DNA of 32,983 bases. It comes from Chloroflexi bacterium 13_1_40CM_65_17. Lineage in GTDB: Bacteria > Chloroflexota > Dormibacteria > Dormibacterales > Dormibacteraceae. The position numbers and the translations under genes were made by a program. Location of the stretch: contig MNES01000091.1 of assembly GCA_001917815.1 (NCBI GenBank), positions 1-32,983 on the forward strand, read 5' to 3'. A model generated the notes under the pieces. That model was not told the origin of the DNA. It did not search any database and saw only the letters and a list, made by a program, of their open reading frames with translations. Below, in pieces: positions 23,398 to 30,575 of the stretch. The first letter of the stretch is position 1; each line of letters begins with the position of its first letter.

Positions 23398-24132
23398 CAT
23401 CAAGGCTGCAATCTCAGGCAGCACCGCTCCGGAACGCCCACGGATGATCACCTTGGCGAGTCGGTCCAGGTGCGTCGGCTCGGCGTTGACAACGACAAGT
23501 TCCGCGCCGGATTCCACCGCCGCGAACGGAATCTGGGCGGCGGGGTAGACCACGAGCGATGAGCCGACGACCAGCATCACGTCGGCCGCCCTTGCGAGCG
23601 CGAACGCCTCCTCAACCGCAAGGATCGGCATCGCCTCTCCGAACAGCACAACGGTCGGCTTCAGAAAGACGCCTCCACAAGTCTTGCAGCGGGGCGGCAT
23701 TTCGAAGTCGAGTCTCGACTGCACATCTGCGCGCCTCTCACGTGCTCCGCAGTCGAGGCATTGCACCATCCGGCCCGAGCCGTGCAGCTCGATCACGCGG
23801 TGGTTGCCCGCATCCTGGTGCAGTCCATCGGTGTTCTGGGTCACGACCCCAACCAGGTGGCCGGCTCGCTCCAGAGCCGCCAGCGCCATATGGCCCGGGT
23901 TCGGCCGAGCGGCGAGCACGGCGGGTCCGCGCTCCTTCGACACCTTCCAGTACGCGCTTGGATCCTCGAGGAAGCTGTCGATCGACGCCACCTTGACGGG
24001 GTCGTATTGCGACCAGATGCCGCCCGCACCTCGAAAGGTCGGGATCCCGCTCTCGGCCGAGACACCGGCTCCGGTCAACGCGACCGCACTGCGCGAGCCG
24101 CACAGCATCTCGGCTGCCCGCTGGACGCTCAT
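23380..24132 (-). CDS. Sir2-family NAD-dependent protein deacylase
   Basis: This 250-residue sirtuin removes acyl groups from lysines with NAD. It has GAGVSAESGIPTFR at 21-34, TQNTDGLH at 98-105, catalytic His117 (ELHGS), and zinc ligands Cys125, Cys128, Cys149 and Cys152. VGSSLVVYPAAQIP and VVVNAEPT complete the NAD site. The class-III/SIRT5-type Tyr/Arg pair that recognises succinyl groups (YxxR in the helix near SIDSF) is not evident, so plain deacetylase activity is the default inference. Start ATG 24132 lies 9 nt after TAAGAT. A bacterial role in acetyl-CoA synthetase control is known for the family, but no such target is in the window. Confidence 0.92.
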   Translation of the reverse strand: MSVQRAAEMLCGSRSAVALTGAGVSAESGIPTFRGAGGIWSQYDPVKVASIDSFLEDPSAYWKVSKERGPAVLAARPNPGHMALAALERAGHLVGVVTQNTDGLHQDAGNHRVIELHGSGRMVQCLDCGARERRADVQSRLDFEMPPRCKTCGGVFLKPTVVLFGEAMPILAVEEAFALARAADVMLVVGSSLVVYPAAQIPFAAVESGAELVVVNAEPTHLDRLAKVIIRGRSGAVLPEIAALMSAVQD

Positions 24133-24140
24133 GCCCCCGC

Positions 24141-24147
24141 TATCTTA
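24141..24147. promoter_or_regulatory. Symmetrical TANNNTA element, probable bidirectional -10
   Basis: TATCTTA serves the plus strand as TATCTT, 7 nt before GTG 24154 (MFS). It serves the minus strand as TAAGAT, 9 nt before ATG 24132 (sirtuin). The purine run AGGAGGG that touches GTG 24154 is too close to act as a ribosome site. Confidence 0.5.
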
Positions 24148-24153
24148 GGAGGG

Positions 24154-25365
24154 GTGCGGCTGAGCGGCCTCGAATCCCAGCGGACGCTCGCCATCTACGT
24201 CGCGGCTGGGGCTGCGTTCGCTGCACTCGCGGCGCGCGGACTCACGATTCCTCTCTACGCACACGAGCTCGGCGCCGACAGGTTTCAGGTTGGCGCGTTG
24301 TTTTCGGTGGCTACGCTGGCGGCCGCAGTGCTGTCGATGCCGTCAGGTTTGCTCATCGACCGCTTCGGCGCGCGTTCCCTTCTCGTCTTCTCGATCGTCG
24401 TCATGGCGGGCTCTCAGCTCGCCGCCGCCGCCACGACGACCGTCTTTCCTCTTTTCGTCTGGCAGGTCGTCGGTGGGCTCGGGTCGGGCGCTCAGATGGC
24501 GGCGCTGCTATCGGCGGTGACCGAATCGGTGAAGAGCGGCCGGCTCGGCCGCGCGATGGGCTGGCTGACCTTCTCGATGCAGGCAGGTTTCTTCATCGGA
24601 CCCTCCATCGCCGGGTTGCTGCTGAACTGGCTGGACATCCGGACCGACCTGGCCGTGACCACGGCCGTGCTGGTCTTCGCAGTCCCGGGCGCCGTCTTGG
24701 CAAGTGGTACCCGCCAATCGTCACAGCGCGGCCTATCGCTGAAGGAACCGTTGCGGGCCCTGGTCGCTCAACGTGCATTCGTGCCGGTCGTTATCGGGCT
24801 GGTGGCTGCGACGCTTACCTGGGGCACGATCGGTGCCTTTCTACCGATCTTCGGCAAGGAAGCCCTTCGATTGCCGAGCGCGCAGGTCGGCCTGCTCCTT
24901 GCCCTGCAAGCTGTGGCCAATGGAGCCTCGCGGATTCCGGGTGGAAGGCTGGTCGACCGCGCCAGGAATCGCTGGCCGATCGTGCTTGTCGGCGTGCTGG
25001 TTTGGTCGGCGGCCGCCGTGGTCCTCGGTCACCTGTCTGGCTTCTGGGGACCAGCGATCGTCTTGATCGTGGCGACGCCGTTCATGGCCACCGTCTACGT
25101 GGCGATCGGAGTCGTGTTCGCCGACCTCTCGGCGCAGTCGACGCGCGGCGTCGCCATGGGCATGTATGGCACGGTTCTGTTCCTGGGCCTTGCCGCCGGA
25201 CCGTTGGTATTCGGCCCCGTGGTCCAGAGCTACGGCTATGCCGCGGGCTTCACAGCGTGCGCCGCGGTCGCGGTAGCGCTCGTGCTGGTGATGGCCGCAC
25301 TCCACGCGGAACCGCTGCGCCGGCGCGCCGAGGTGAGTTTGCCTCCGCCCGCGCCTGGGACTTGA
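24154..25365 (+). CDS. Major facilitator superfamily transporter
   Basis: This 403-residue MFS permease has about 12 predicted helices. The loop 2-3 signature appears as SGLLIDRFGARSLLV, with a partner in the second half (GGRLVDRARNRWPIVLVG). The N-terminus is short and cytoplasmic (VRLSGLESQRTLAI). Members with this pattern are usually drug or small-solute exporters, but no substrate can be read. GTG 24154 is chosen for its 7-nt distance from TATCTT; a longer open frame upstream is antisense to the sirtuin gene and is not coding. The last 116 bp overlap the convergent Nudix gene. Confidence 0.9.
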   Translation: MRLSGLESQRTLAIYVAAGAAFAALAARGLTIPLYAHELGADRFQVGALFSVATLAAAVLSMPSGLLIDRFGARSLLVFSIVVMAGSQLAAAATTTVFPLFVWQVVGGLGSGAQMAALLSAVTESVKSGRLGRAMGWLTFSMQAGFFIGPSIAGLLLNWLDIRTDLAVTTAVLVFAVPGAVLASGTRQSSQRGLSLKEPLRALVAQRAFVPVVIGLVAATLTWGTIGAFLPIFGKEALRLPSAQVGLLLALQAVANGASRIPGGRLVDRARNRWPIVLVGVLVWSAAAVVLGHLSGFWGPAIVLIVATPFMATVYVAIGVVFADLSAQSTRGVAMGMYGTVLFLGLAAGPLVFGPVVQSYGYAAGFTACAAVAVALVLVMAALHAEPLRRRAEVSLPPPAPGT

Positions 25366-25843
25366 GGAACTCGTCGAGAACGAGCCGATGACTCGGAAAC
25401 GCCAGCGGCGGCAGCGAGTCGAGCGGGAACACCTTCACCTCGAGCATCTCCGAACCCGGCTTGAGCTGCGCGCCATCGACTAGACGGGCGCTGTAAGCGA
25501 CGCCGACGATGCTGTTCGCGTCCTGCTTGGAGACGTGGTACACGCCGACCAGGGATGTCAGCTCGACCGCGGCACAGATCTCCTCCGCGCATTCGCGCAC
25601 GGCCGCATCGGCGGGGTGCTCATCATGGTTGACAAACCCGCCAGGTAAGCACCACAACCCGTAACCAGGCTCGATCGAACGGCGGCCCAGGATCACGCCG
25701 CCATCAGCCTCGACGACGACGGCCGAAGCGACCTTCGGGTCTCGCCACAGGACGAAGTCGTCGTTGGGGCATGCCTCCAGCTCGCGGCCTTCGATGATGC
25801 GTCGCTCCAGCTTGGATCCACATCGGACGCAGAAGTGGGCCAT
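25250..25843 (-). CDS. Nudix hydrolase with N-terminal zinc-ribbon-like segment
   Basis: This 197-residue Nudix hydrolase cleaves a nucleoside diphosphate linked to some other moiety; the substrate is not known. The Nudix box GFVNHDEHPADAAVRECAEE fits G-x5-E-x7-RE-x2-EE. The N-terminus has Cys5, Cys8 and Cys25 of a zinc ribbon, but the expected fourth Cys is Asp28 (CPNDDF), so metal binding is doubtful. The last about 35 residues (Arg/Pro/Ala-rich) lie beyond the domain and are read antisense to the MFS gene's 3' end. ATG 25843 follows the GGDEF gene's stop by 12 nt. A TAACCT hexamer 9 nt before it might drive it alone. Confidence 0.87.
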   Translation of the reverse strand: MAHFCVRCGSKLERRIIEGRELEACPNDDFVLWRDPKVASAVVVEADGGVILGRRSIEPGYGLWCLPGGFVNHDEHPADAAVRECAEEICAAVELTSLVGVYHVSKQDANSIVGVAYSARLVDGAQLKPGSEMLEVKVFPLDSLPPLAFPSHRLVLDEFLKSQARAEANSPRRAGAAVPRGVRPSPARALPRPRRTL

Positions 25844-25855
25844 CAGCCCACGAGG

Positions 25856-26998
25856 TTACGCGTGCTGCTGCTGCTTGGAGGGTGCCGCCTTCATGTCGAC
25901 GACGCGCACCTGGTTGCGGCCGCCCATCTTGGCCGTGTACAGGGCCTGGTCGGCGCGTTCGATCAGCGATGTGAAAAGCGCCGCCTCGCTGGTGGCGGCG
26001 ACCCCGATGCTGATCGTGAGTTTCAGGCCGCCAGGGAACGTGTGAGCTGCGACCTTGGCCCGAATGCGTTCCGCGAGAATCCGTGCACCGGCCTCGTTCG
26101 TCTCGTGCAGGATGAGGGCAAACTCCTCACCGCCATATCGCGCGCAGACATCGGATTCGCGCGCGCCAGTGCTGAGGATGGACGCGAGCTCTGCAAGCAC
26201 CGCATCCCCCTGAAGATGGCCATACGTGTCGTTGACCTGTTTGAAGTGGTCGAGGTCGACCATCAAAAAAGCGATTGGCTTGTGATGGCGGCGGGCCCGC
26301 TGCATCTCTTTCAAAAACTGCTGAGCGAGGGCGCGCCGGTTTGGCAGTTTTGTCAGCTCGTCGGTGAGGGCGTTCTCCTCCTGGGCCTGGAAGAGCTGCG
26401 CGTGCCGGATGGCGATCGCGGCCTGTGAAGCGACACCGATCAGGAGGTCGCTCTGGTCCTCGGTCAGCTCACGCCATGCGTTCAGGTAGAGCTCGAGCGC
26501 GCCCATCAGCTGGCCGGAGCGCTGCACTGGCACGACGAGCACGTGCTGAGGGTGGCCGCCGGCCTCGAGGCCGGGTGCCGTCTCCTCCGCCAACCGGACG
26601 ACGACGGGCCGCATGGCCGCCAATGCTGAGCGCAGTGGCTCTTCGCTGAGGGCGCGAACAGTCCCGCGGGGGCGATGCGTGAGTCCGTACTGTGCCTGGC
26701 GGCGCATCTCGGTCTTGCCTGGCACGACGAGGTACATCGCGCCCGCAACCGCGCCCATGATGCGTCCCGCGTGCCTGATCGCCACATCGAGCACTTCCTC
26801 GAGGCCGAGCGACGAGTTGACCGCGGACGCCATAGCTAGAAGGAGCGCCGCGCGGTCGCGGGCTCCACTCTCATCCTCGAGGGCGCCCTGGAGGCGATGG
26901 GTCATGCCACGCATGCGCATCAGTGCGAGGGTGAGGAGGACCACCGCGACGATGAACATCACGGAGGTCACCAGCAGAACGGCCGAAATATCGAGCAA
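25856..26998 (-). CDS. Membrane-anchored GAF-GGDEF diguanylate cyclase
   Basis: This 380-residue protein is predicted to make cyclic di-GMP. It has one N-terminal helix at about 6-28, a short coiled linker, a GAF sensor domain at about 45-200 and a GGDEF domain at about 210-370. The active-site loop is GGEEF at 289-293, which is functional in the family. The inhibitory site RESD is at 280-283, with the usual five-residue spacer, so product inhibition is likely. MVDLDHFKQVNDTYGH carries the metal and base contacts. The start is TTG 26998 with GGAAGG about 8 nt upstream, and TAACCT (27031-27026) could be its -10. The ligand of the GAF domain is unknown. Confidence 0.92.
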   Translation of the reverse strand: MLDISAVLLVTSVMFIVAVVLLTLALMRMRGMTHRLQGALEDESGARDRAALLLAMASAVNSSLGLEEVLDVAIRHAGRIMGAVAGAMYLVVPGKTEMRRQAQYGLTHRPRGTVRALSEEPLRSALAAMRPVVVRLAEETAPGLEAGGHPQHVLVVPVQRSGQLMGALELYLNAWRELTEDQSDLLIGVASQAAIAIRHAQLFQAQEENALTDELTKLPNRRALAQQFLKEMQRARRHHKPIAFLMVDLDHFKQVNDTYGHLQGDAVLAELASILSTGARESDVCARYGGEEFALILHETNEAGARILAERIRAKVAAHTFPGGLKLTISIGVAATSEAALFTSLIERADQALYTAKMGGRNQVRVVDMKAAPSKQQQHA

Positions 26999-27075
26999 TA
27001 AGTCCTTCCGGGTTGAAGTCGTCCTAGGTTAACGCCGGGGGACGCAAACTTGATCCCGCTATACTCGCTCCCGAC

Positions 27076-27852
27076 CTGGAGCCGATCTCTTTCGACGACC
27101 TGCCCCTCGGCGGCGAGTGGACGACCCGGCGGCGCACCATCTCGGAGTCTGAGATCGCGCTGTTCGCCGCGGTGGCGGGCGATTTCTCCCCCCTCACGAT
27201 CGACGTCGTCCATGCCGGGGCCCGCTTCGCCCCCCCTGCGCTCCTGGTCGCCGTCGCCATTGGGTTGGGGACGATGGATATGCCCGTTCCCTCCATAGCC
27301 GAATGGGAGTGGGTGAACTGGAAGTTCCCAAGGCCGGTGAGGGCCGGCGAGACAATCTACGCGCGCTGGACGCTCACCCAGAAGCGGCCCCCTGTGGGCG
27401 GCGCGCCCACCGCGATCGTGGTGTGGCGCGTGGACGTCCATACCGCTGACGGGGCGCTCTGCGCCGAGGGTGAGGTCGGAGCAAGCGTCCGACGCCGCGC
27501 TCAGGCAGCCCGCCAGGCGGCCGCCGAAGGGGTCCCAGCCGCTCCTCCCGCGTCGCGAAGGCGCCGAGGCCGCCGGTCGCCCCCCGCGCCCAAGGTCGCC
27601 GAGGCTCCTGCGCCGCCAGTCGAGCCGGCAGCCAAGGTTGCCGCCTCGGAGAAAACGGGTACCGCCAGGCGGCGGCGCAGGCGCCGTCCCCGGTCGAGCC
27701 CGTCGCCTGGCCAGAACGGCCCTTCCGCCCCGCATCCGGCACCGGCCGCCGAGCCGGCGCCGCCGCCACCGGTCACCGTTTCGGCATCTACTACTTCAAC
27801 TGCCGCGCCCGGCGCGCTCAGTCGCGTGATCAAACGACTGCGCCGGACCTAA
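27076..27852 (+). CDS. MaoC-like hot-dog protein with Arg/Pro-rich tail, probable non-canonical start
   Basis: The frame encodes a MaoC/FAS1-type hot-dog domain (about 1-135 from CTG 27076: EPISFDDLPLGGEWTTRRR, then TISESEIALFAAVAGDFSPL). A low-complexity tail of about 120 residues follows with three Arg clusters (SRRRRGRR, ARRRRRRRPR, KRLRR). In enoyl-CoA hydratase 2 the motif is GD-x4-H; here Asp36 is kept but the His is Thr41, so hydratase chemistry is doubtful. The first ATG/GTG/TTG in frame is GTG 27172, which would remove the first strand and central motif. The conserved domain begins upstream, just after TATACT (27060-27065). CTG 27076 is my best start. It ends 3 nt from the convergent ispH stop. 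Confidence 0.65.
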   Translation: MEPISFDDLPLGGEWTTRRRTISESEIALFAAVAGDFSPLTIDVVHAGARFAPPALLVAVAIGLGTMDMPVPSIAEWEWVNWKFPRPVRAGETIYARWTLTQKRPPVGGAPTAIVVWRVDVHTADGALCAEGEVGASVRRRAQAARQAAAEGVPAAPPASRRRRGRRSPPAPKVAEAPAPPVEPAAKVAASEKTGTARRRRRRRPRSSPSPGQNGPSAPHPAPAAEPAPPPPVTVSASTTSTAAPGALSRVIKRLRRT

Positions 27853-27855
27853 AAG

Positions 27856-28725
27856 TCAGGCGGGCGCTTCCAACGCCTCGATGTATTCGATGACGCGGCG
27901 GGTGAGCTGCGACGGGGTCGAGGCTCCGCTCGTCACCCCTACCTTCTTGGCGCCCCTCAGCCAGTTCACGTCGAGGTCCTCGAGCCGGTCGACGAGGTAG
28001 GCGGGCTTCTTACCGAGCTTCTTGACGACCTCGACCAGGCGCAGCGAGTTCGACGAACGCGAGCTGCCGACGACGATCACGACGTCGACGTGCTGAGCGG
28101 CTTCCACCGCCGCCTCCTGCCGCTCCTGGGTCGCGCGGCAGATCTCGTTGTGAACCTCCGCTTGCGGGTAGCGTGACCTCACGCGCCCGATCAGGTCCTC
28201 CGTGTCCCACACGGAAAGGGTGGTCTGGCAGGTGACGGCGATCCGATCGCCCCGCAGATCCAGCGCATCGATGTCCTCAGAGTCCTGGACCAGATGGACC
28301 TTGCCGGGGGCCTCGCCCACCACACCCTCCGGTTCAGGGTGTCCCTTGCGGCCGATATACACGACCTCGTAACCCTTGCTCGCCAGGTCGGCGACCAGCT
28401 CGTGCGTGCGCACGACGTCTGAGCACGTTGCGTCGATCGCCGTCAGGCCGCGCTCGATCGCGCGCTGCTTGACCTGCGGCGACACTCCGTGAGCCGTGAA
28501 GATCACCGTGCCGCCTTTGATCTGGTCGAGGCCGGCCAGCCGGTCTGGCGGATCGACCAGCGCGATCCCCTGCGCCTGCAGGTCGTCGGTAGCGTGAGTG
28601 TTGTGCACGAGCATGCCGAGCATGTGGACGGGACCGGCGGTCTCCTCGCGCACCCGTTTGGCGATCCTGAACGCGTCCACCACCCCGTGGCAATAACCGC
28701 GAGGGGTGATCTTGACGACTTCCAT
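27856..28725 (-). CDS. ispH: 4-hydroxy-3-methylbut-2-enyl diphosphate reductase
   Basis: IspH (LytB) carries out the last MEP-pathway step, reducing HMBPP to IPP and DMAPP with a Fe-S cluster. At 289 residues from ATG 28725 it has the three cluster cysteines: Cys12 (RGYCHGV), Cys101 (DATCSDV) and Cys196 (NEICRAT). HNTHATDDL, TAHGVSPQV and GHPEPEGVVGEA with the catalytic Glu are present. The C-terminal VGVTSGASTPSQL matches the substrate-binding Ser/Asn region. A 55-codon upstream extension to 28890 is open but lies inside the repeated leader element, so it is not used. The element ends about 8 nt before the ATG. Confidence 0.95.
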   Translation of the reverse strand: MEVVKITPRGYCHGVVDAFRIAKRVREETAGPVHMLGMLVHNTHATDDLQAQGIALVDPPDRLAGLDQIKGGTVIFTAHGVSPQVKQRAIERGLTAIDATCSDVVRTHELVADLASKGYEVVYIGRKGHPEPEGVVGEAPGKVHLVQDSEDIDALDLRGDRIAVTCQTTLSVWDTEDLIGRVRSRYPQAEVHNEICRATQERQEAAVEAAQHVDVVIVVGSSRSSNSLRLVEVVKKLGKKPAYLVDRLEDLDVNWLRGAKKVGVTSGASTPSQLTRRVIEYIEALEAPA

Positions 28726-28732
28726 GGCTAGT

Positions 28733-28950
28733 GTCTCGGGCCCGAGGTCCGATGCATATTTCGCGGCATCGGCGGCCGGAGCCAAGGAGACGACGAGCAC
28801 GCGAGGGAGCGCATCGCGTAGATGCGCGACCGAGCGCGCACAGGAGGCGACGCCGGCTTCAGCGCCCTCGGGGTCCCCGCGGAATCGCAAGATTCCGTGG
28901 GGTGAGTCGGCGCCCGGCCGCCCAGGGCGCGAAGATGCAAGGAACTTCGG
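28733..28950 (-). repeat. Two-copy leader element, copy 2 (in front of ispH)
   Basis: This is the inverted copy of 11432-11640. On the minus strand it begins with CCGAAGTTCCTTGCATCTTC (28950 downward) and ends at the block containing GATGCCGCGAAATATGC (28788-28733), 7 nt before the ispH ATG. The variable middle has a CGGAATC/GATTCCG stem with loop TTGC (28897-28880) directly before CGGGGACCCC. The stem bases differ from copy 1, but the pairing and the following GGGGACCCC are kept. The remaining 28951-28995 before the RDD gene holds nothing I recognise. Confidence 0.75.
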
Positions 28951-28995
28951 GGACGGGACACTTACTTCGGAGTCTACGCGGCGGGAATCGGTGAC

Positions 28996-29775
28996 ATGAT
29001 CGGGCCTGCGATGGCCGTCGCCGCAGCCGTCCGCCCACTACTCTCCGACCGAGCCGGCCAGGCCCGAGAGGCTCGCTGGCCCAGGTTCCGTGCCCTGCTC
29101 ATCGACCTCGTCGTCTTCTCCATCGTGCTTTCGCTTGTCAACTGGGTATACGCGGGAACCCAGGCCGTCGGATGGGCGTCGCTGTGCCTCCTGTGGATGG
29201 TGTACTACGTCGTGCCCGAGAGCCTGTACGGGGCGAGCCTCGGCAAGATGCTGCTCGGCCTATGCGTGGTGCGGGTGGATGGCAGGCCGCTCGGAGTTGG
29301 ATCGGTCGTGACGCGCAACATCCTCAGGTTCGTGGACGTCCTGCCTGGCGCCTACCTGATCGGCGGCCTCTCCGTCCTTCTGACGGAGAACAGCCAGAGG
29401 ATTGGAGACAAGTGGGCCGGTACGACGATCGTCCGCAGAGATCATGTCCATGATCCGCGCGCGACTCGGCATCCACCGCGCCGAGCAAACCGCGCGATCG
29501 GAGCGGCCCTCATGCTCGCGATCGTCTTCACGATCGCGTTTGATTACTTCGGCCGGCCGGCCATCGTGCTCGACCAGCTGTACAACGAACACCAGCTGAT
29601 GGTGCCCGAGCTGACCTCGTACAAGCTGGGCACTCCCCAATGGTCCCTCGGTCGGGTCACGTATCCGTTGACGGGATTTGAGGGGACGCGTGCATGCACG
29701 GGATCCATCTCGCTGAACTGGGAGTGGCCGATCGGCTGGACCATGAGCGACGGAACGCTCTTCTGTCCGCCCTAG
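28996..29775 (+). CDS. RDD-family membrane protein
   Basis: This 259-residue protein has an RDD domain at about 25-150. RWPRFRALLIDLVVFSIVLS gives the Arg and Asp of the first helix, and the second helix has LCLLWMVYYVVPESLYGASL. GKMLLGLCVVRVDGRPLG and the IGDKWAGTTIVRR end are typical. A further helix (AALMLAIVFTIAFDYFG) leads to an extracytoplasmic domain of about 75 residues with two cysteines (RACTGS and LFCPP), possibly disulfide-linked. RDD proteins are proposed ion or solute transporters, unproven for this one. ATG 28996 is used; ATG 29011 is an alternative. It overlaps the convergent PIG-L stop by 4 bp. Confidence 0.82.
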   Translation: MIGPAMAVAAAVRPLLSDRAGQAREARWPRFRALLIDLVVFSIVLSLVNWVYAGTQAVGWASLCLLWMVYYVVPESLYGASLGKMLLGLCVVRVDGRPLGVGSVVTRNILRFVDVLPGAYLIGGLSVLLTENSQRIGDKWAGTTIVRRDHVHDPRATRHPPRRANRAIGAALMLAIVFTIAFDYFGRPAIVLDQLYNEHQLMVPELTSYKLGTPQWSLGRVTYPLTGFEGTRACTGSISLNWEWPIGWTMSDGTLFCPP

Positions 29776-30575
29776 CCAACGCCCGCGAACAGGTCCGTCT
29801 CGGGTAGCTCCGACCCAGGCTTGCCGCGAGCCAGCTGGTAGTACTCGGTCCCGAAAGCCAGTCGGTAGATCTGGTCGGTGATGGTCGCGAACCACGAGTT
29901 CGGGTCGTTCTGGCTGACGTGGGCGGCGAATGCCCCGCGTTTGCGGTCGACGAGGTCGCTCACGTCCACCTTCGTCGTAATCAGCTCGTCGGGCGTGCCC
30001 TGGATGCGAGAGCCGATGTTATCGCGACGCGCCTCGTCGGGCAGCTGCTCCATGAAAGCCTTCATCGCAGATCGTGGGATCACCGTGTAGTAGAGCTTGC
30101 GCGGGCGCCAACCCTCTTTCTCGAGGAGGTCGAGCGCCGCGTTGGTGGCCTGGTGCGCCTTGATGTGGTCGGGATGGCCGTAGGTCCCGTCCGCCGCATA
30201 GGTGACAACGACCTCCGGCTTCTCCTCGCGCAGGATGGCCGCCAGCCGTTGTGCCGCCTCGCCCAACGACGCCCGGTGAAAGGACTTCGGGTTTTCGTTA
30301 TCAGCGGTACCCACCATCCCGGAATCCCGATAGCCGAGAAATTCGCCGCGGTTGACCCCGAGGAGGCGGGATGCGTTCTCGAGCTCGTTGGTGCGCACCT
30401 CACCGAGCCGTGGGCGGATGGACTGTTCGTCCATGTTGTAGATCTCGCCGACCTCGCCACGGGTCCCTGTCACGAGGACGACGCGATGGCCGGCCGCGCG
30501 AGCCTTCATCATCACGCCGCCGGTCGAGATAGCCTCGTCGTCCGGGTGGGCGTGAACCAAGAGCAGTGTGCTCAT
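29772..30575 (-). CDS. PIG-L (LmbE) deacetylase, MshB/Mca-like
   Basis: This 267-residue zinc-dependent N-deacetylase or amidase has AHPDDE at 9-14, with zinc ligands His10 and Asp13 and catalytic Asp12. HPDH at 134-137 supplies the third ligand. The opening TLLLVHAHPDDEAISTGGVM and LVTGTRGEVGEI resemble MshB (mycothiol synthesis) and Mca (mycothiol S-conjugate amidase). Other LmbE proteins act on GlcNAc-malate or N-acetyl sugars, so thiol chemistry is only a suggestion. ATG 30575 overlaps the HAD stop by 4 bp, making it the last gene of the operon that enters from the right edge. Confidence 0.88.
   Translation of the reverse strand: MSTLLLVHAHPDDEAISTGGVMMKARAAGHRVVLVTGTRGEVGEIYNMDEQSIRPRLGEVRTNELENASRLLGVNRGEFLGYRDSGMVGTADNENPKSFHRASLGEAAQRLAAILREEKPEVVVTYAADGTYGHPDHIKAHQATNAALDLLEKEGWRPRKLYYTVIPRSAMKAFMEQLPDEARRDNIGSRIQGTPDELITTKVDVSDLVDRKRGAFAAHVSQNDPNSWFATITDQIYRLAFGTEYYQLARGKPGSELPETDLFAGVG

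Noticed and set aside
23761-24153. Upstream extension of the MFS gene through the sirtuin gene
   Set aside because: It is antisense to conserved sirtuin motifs and has no membrane-protein character; the transporter begins at 24154.
24147-24153. AGGAGGG as a ribosome site for the MFS gene
   Set aside because: It directly touches the GTG start, leaving no spacing for ribosome binding; the leaderless reading fits better.
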